From NCBI GenBank assembly GCA_963576725.1, contig OY755244.1, forward strand, positions 79,793,620 to 79,857,619: a stretch of 64,000 nt of DNA, given 5' to 3'. Every line of letters begins with the position of its first letter. The first letter of the stretch is position 1. Positions 62,910-64,000 of the stretch are shown here, piece by piece. This DNA is from Azorinus chamasolen. Lineage: Eukaryota > Mollusca > Bivalvia > Cardiida > Solecurtidae. Under the pieces are notes generated by a model that was not told the origin of the DNA, did not search any database, and saw nothing but the letters and a program-made list of their open reading frames with translations. Position numbers and translations under genes: made by a program.

Positions 62910-62985
62910 TTTACACAGAGCATGTCAATATTAGACAGTTCCTATGGGAGCTGTCTGATCAGAGACAACTCTGCTGATATGTTGC
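62910..62985. mobile_element. Isolated MITE hairpin core
   Basis: ATTAGACAGTTCCTATGGGA and GCTGTCTGATCAGAGAC. The outer ends are not recognisable. Confidence 0.45.
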
Positions 62986-63048
62986 AGATTTAATTCTCTA
63001 CTAAAATGGCAAAATGTATCTGATTTTTCATTCTAATACACAGACTAA

Positions 63049-63291
63049 CCCTTTCCTTCATATAAACGCCTTTTCACGCATTTGCAAACAGAGCAGACCC
63101 AGATCAGACGGCTCCTATAGGAGCCGTCTGATCAGGGTCTGCTCTATTTGCTAGTTGAATTCTATAGACCTGTTTTCTTTACTTTCTTGAATGGCTACAC
63201 TGTTCCACATTCTATATTTCATTCTAACTATTTTGACCATGAATATTCAGTAGGTAATGAAATCTGTAATAAACATAGAACAGGGAAATGG
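63049..63291 (-). mobile_element. TTAA-2 MITE, complete
   Basis: CTAA and TTAA flanks. CCCTTTCCTTCATATAAACG to AGAACAGGGAAATGG. Both arms perfect around CTCCTATAGGAG. Confidence 0.9.
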
Positions 63292-63295
63292 TTAA

Positions 63296-63765
63296 ATCAA
63301 TCACTATTTATCATGGGCGGAGTCGTGCATGAATATTCAACAGGTAAATAGTTAAACATTGACCGACTCATTTGTCACCCGTTATACTTTCGATGGTTTA
63401 ATCACCGTTTTTATTACAATACATGGGAAGAACTGAGTAAACGTATCGATGTGTTTACAGAAAGGCTTAAGATGACGATGCAGCGTTTACTGCCGATTTA
63501 AACTTCCCTTTTAGTGGCTTGGTTCATACCCGAAATATGTCAGGTATTTGATTCACAAAACTCATGAATAATCGAATCCATAAACAACCGTTACTTTTAA
63601 GGTTACTTGTTTAAAAATGACGAAGCCCTATTTCTATTCGATACATGCGTTTAAACCAAATATTATTTTGACAAGCACAGCGCATGACAACCAGCTCTAA
63701 GATCAGGAGCCAAACTGTGTATCATTTATATTGTGTATGTTGTGTACAACTGGTATGTTTTACAA
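63296..63765. other. Mostly unclassified
   Basis: A TTAA-1-like terminal scrap (GCATGAATATTCAACAGG) at about 63325-63355; nothing else recognised. Confidence 0.45.
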
Positions 63766-63768
63766 CAA

Positions 63769-63966
63769 CAGTAAAACCTCTCAATAACGGCCAGTAAATT
63801 ACATCAAGTATTTTGTGTTAAAGGCAGGTGGCTGCTTAAAGCAATGTGAAAGTAAAGCAGAACGCTCCTATAGGAGCGTTCTGTTTTACTTTCACTTTGC
63901 TTTAAGCAGCCACCTGCCCTAGACTAATTAATACAATTTAGTGGCCGTTATAGAGAGGTTTTACTG
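63769..63966. mobile_element. TA-1 MITE, complete
   Basis: CAGTAAAACCTCTCAATAAC to GAGAGGTTTTACTG. The flanking TAs have mutated to AA. Perfect hairpin with GCTCCTATAGGAGC. Confidence 0.9.
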
Positions 63967-64000
63967 AACGTACCAGCAGTCATGCGAAGACTGTAACAGT

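Overview
The window looks like intergenic or intronic DNA of an invertebrate animal, most plausibly a bivalve mollusc. The reasons are AT-rich sequence, no credible host exon, a tRNA-derived SINE, a Ty3/gypsy remnant, and a dispersed repeat at 10583-10832 of a type I associate with molluscan genomes. The species assignment is inference and of low confidence. I see no host protein gene, rRNA or functional tRNA gene.

A very dense population of short non-autonomous DNA transposons (MITEs, mostly 180-290 bp) dominates the window. Each has a long, nearly perfect hairpin at its centre. The family names used here are working names. TTAA-1 to TTAA-9 begin CCC and end GGG between TTAA target duplications, as piggyBac-like MITEs do. 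TA-1 to TA-5 begin CAGT, end ACTG and lie between TA dinucleotides, as Tc1/mariner-pogo-like MITEs do. HP-1 has CAGRG-like ends and may be hAT-like. HP-2 to HP-4 are other long hairpins. No transposase gene for any of them is present.

Layout. From 1 to 10 kb: mixed MITEs, one SINE (1300-1602) and a MITE chain. From 10 to 14 kb: the molluscan-type repeat, nested MITEs, and a TA-3 element split by a 1.19 kb segment carrying two long hairpins. From 14 to 24 kb: end-to-end MITE chains, a 0.5 kb CTGT microsatellite and a 26 bp minisatellite. From 24 to 31.5 kb: MITE-poor sequence holding a degraded Ty3/gypsy element (integrase end of pol, polypurine tract, one LTR) between two pyrimidine/purine-strand-biased degenerate repeats. 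From 31.5 to 64 kb: dense MITEs, a 285 bp tandem repeat with a MITE in one unit junction, a second SINE, several nested insertions and a LINE-like 3' end with a 9 bp target duplication.

The most interesting pattern is modular. Families with unrelated ends share the same hairpin centre (GCTCCTATAGGAGC), and many TTAA families share a hairpin arm with one fixed A/T asymmetry (CCTGAT in one arm, CCAGAT in the other). Chimeric elements switch family near the hairpin, single arms are lost up to the symmetry centre, and one hairpin arm was replaced by a 26 bp patch matching a locus 300 bp away. Together this suggests that hairpin cores recombine or template-switch between MITE families. Coordinates were read by eye, so fragment ends can be wrong by several bases.
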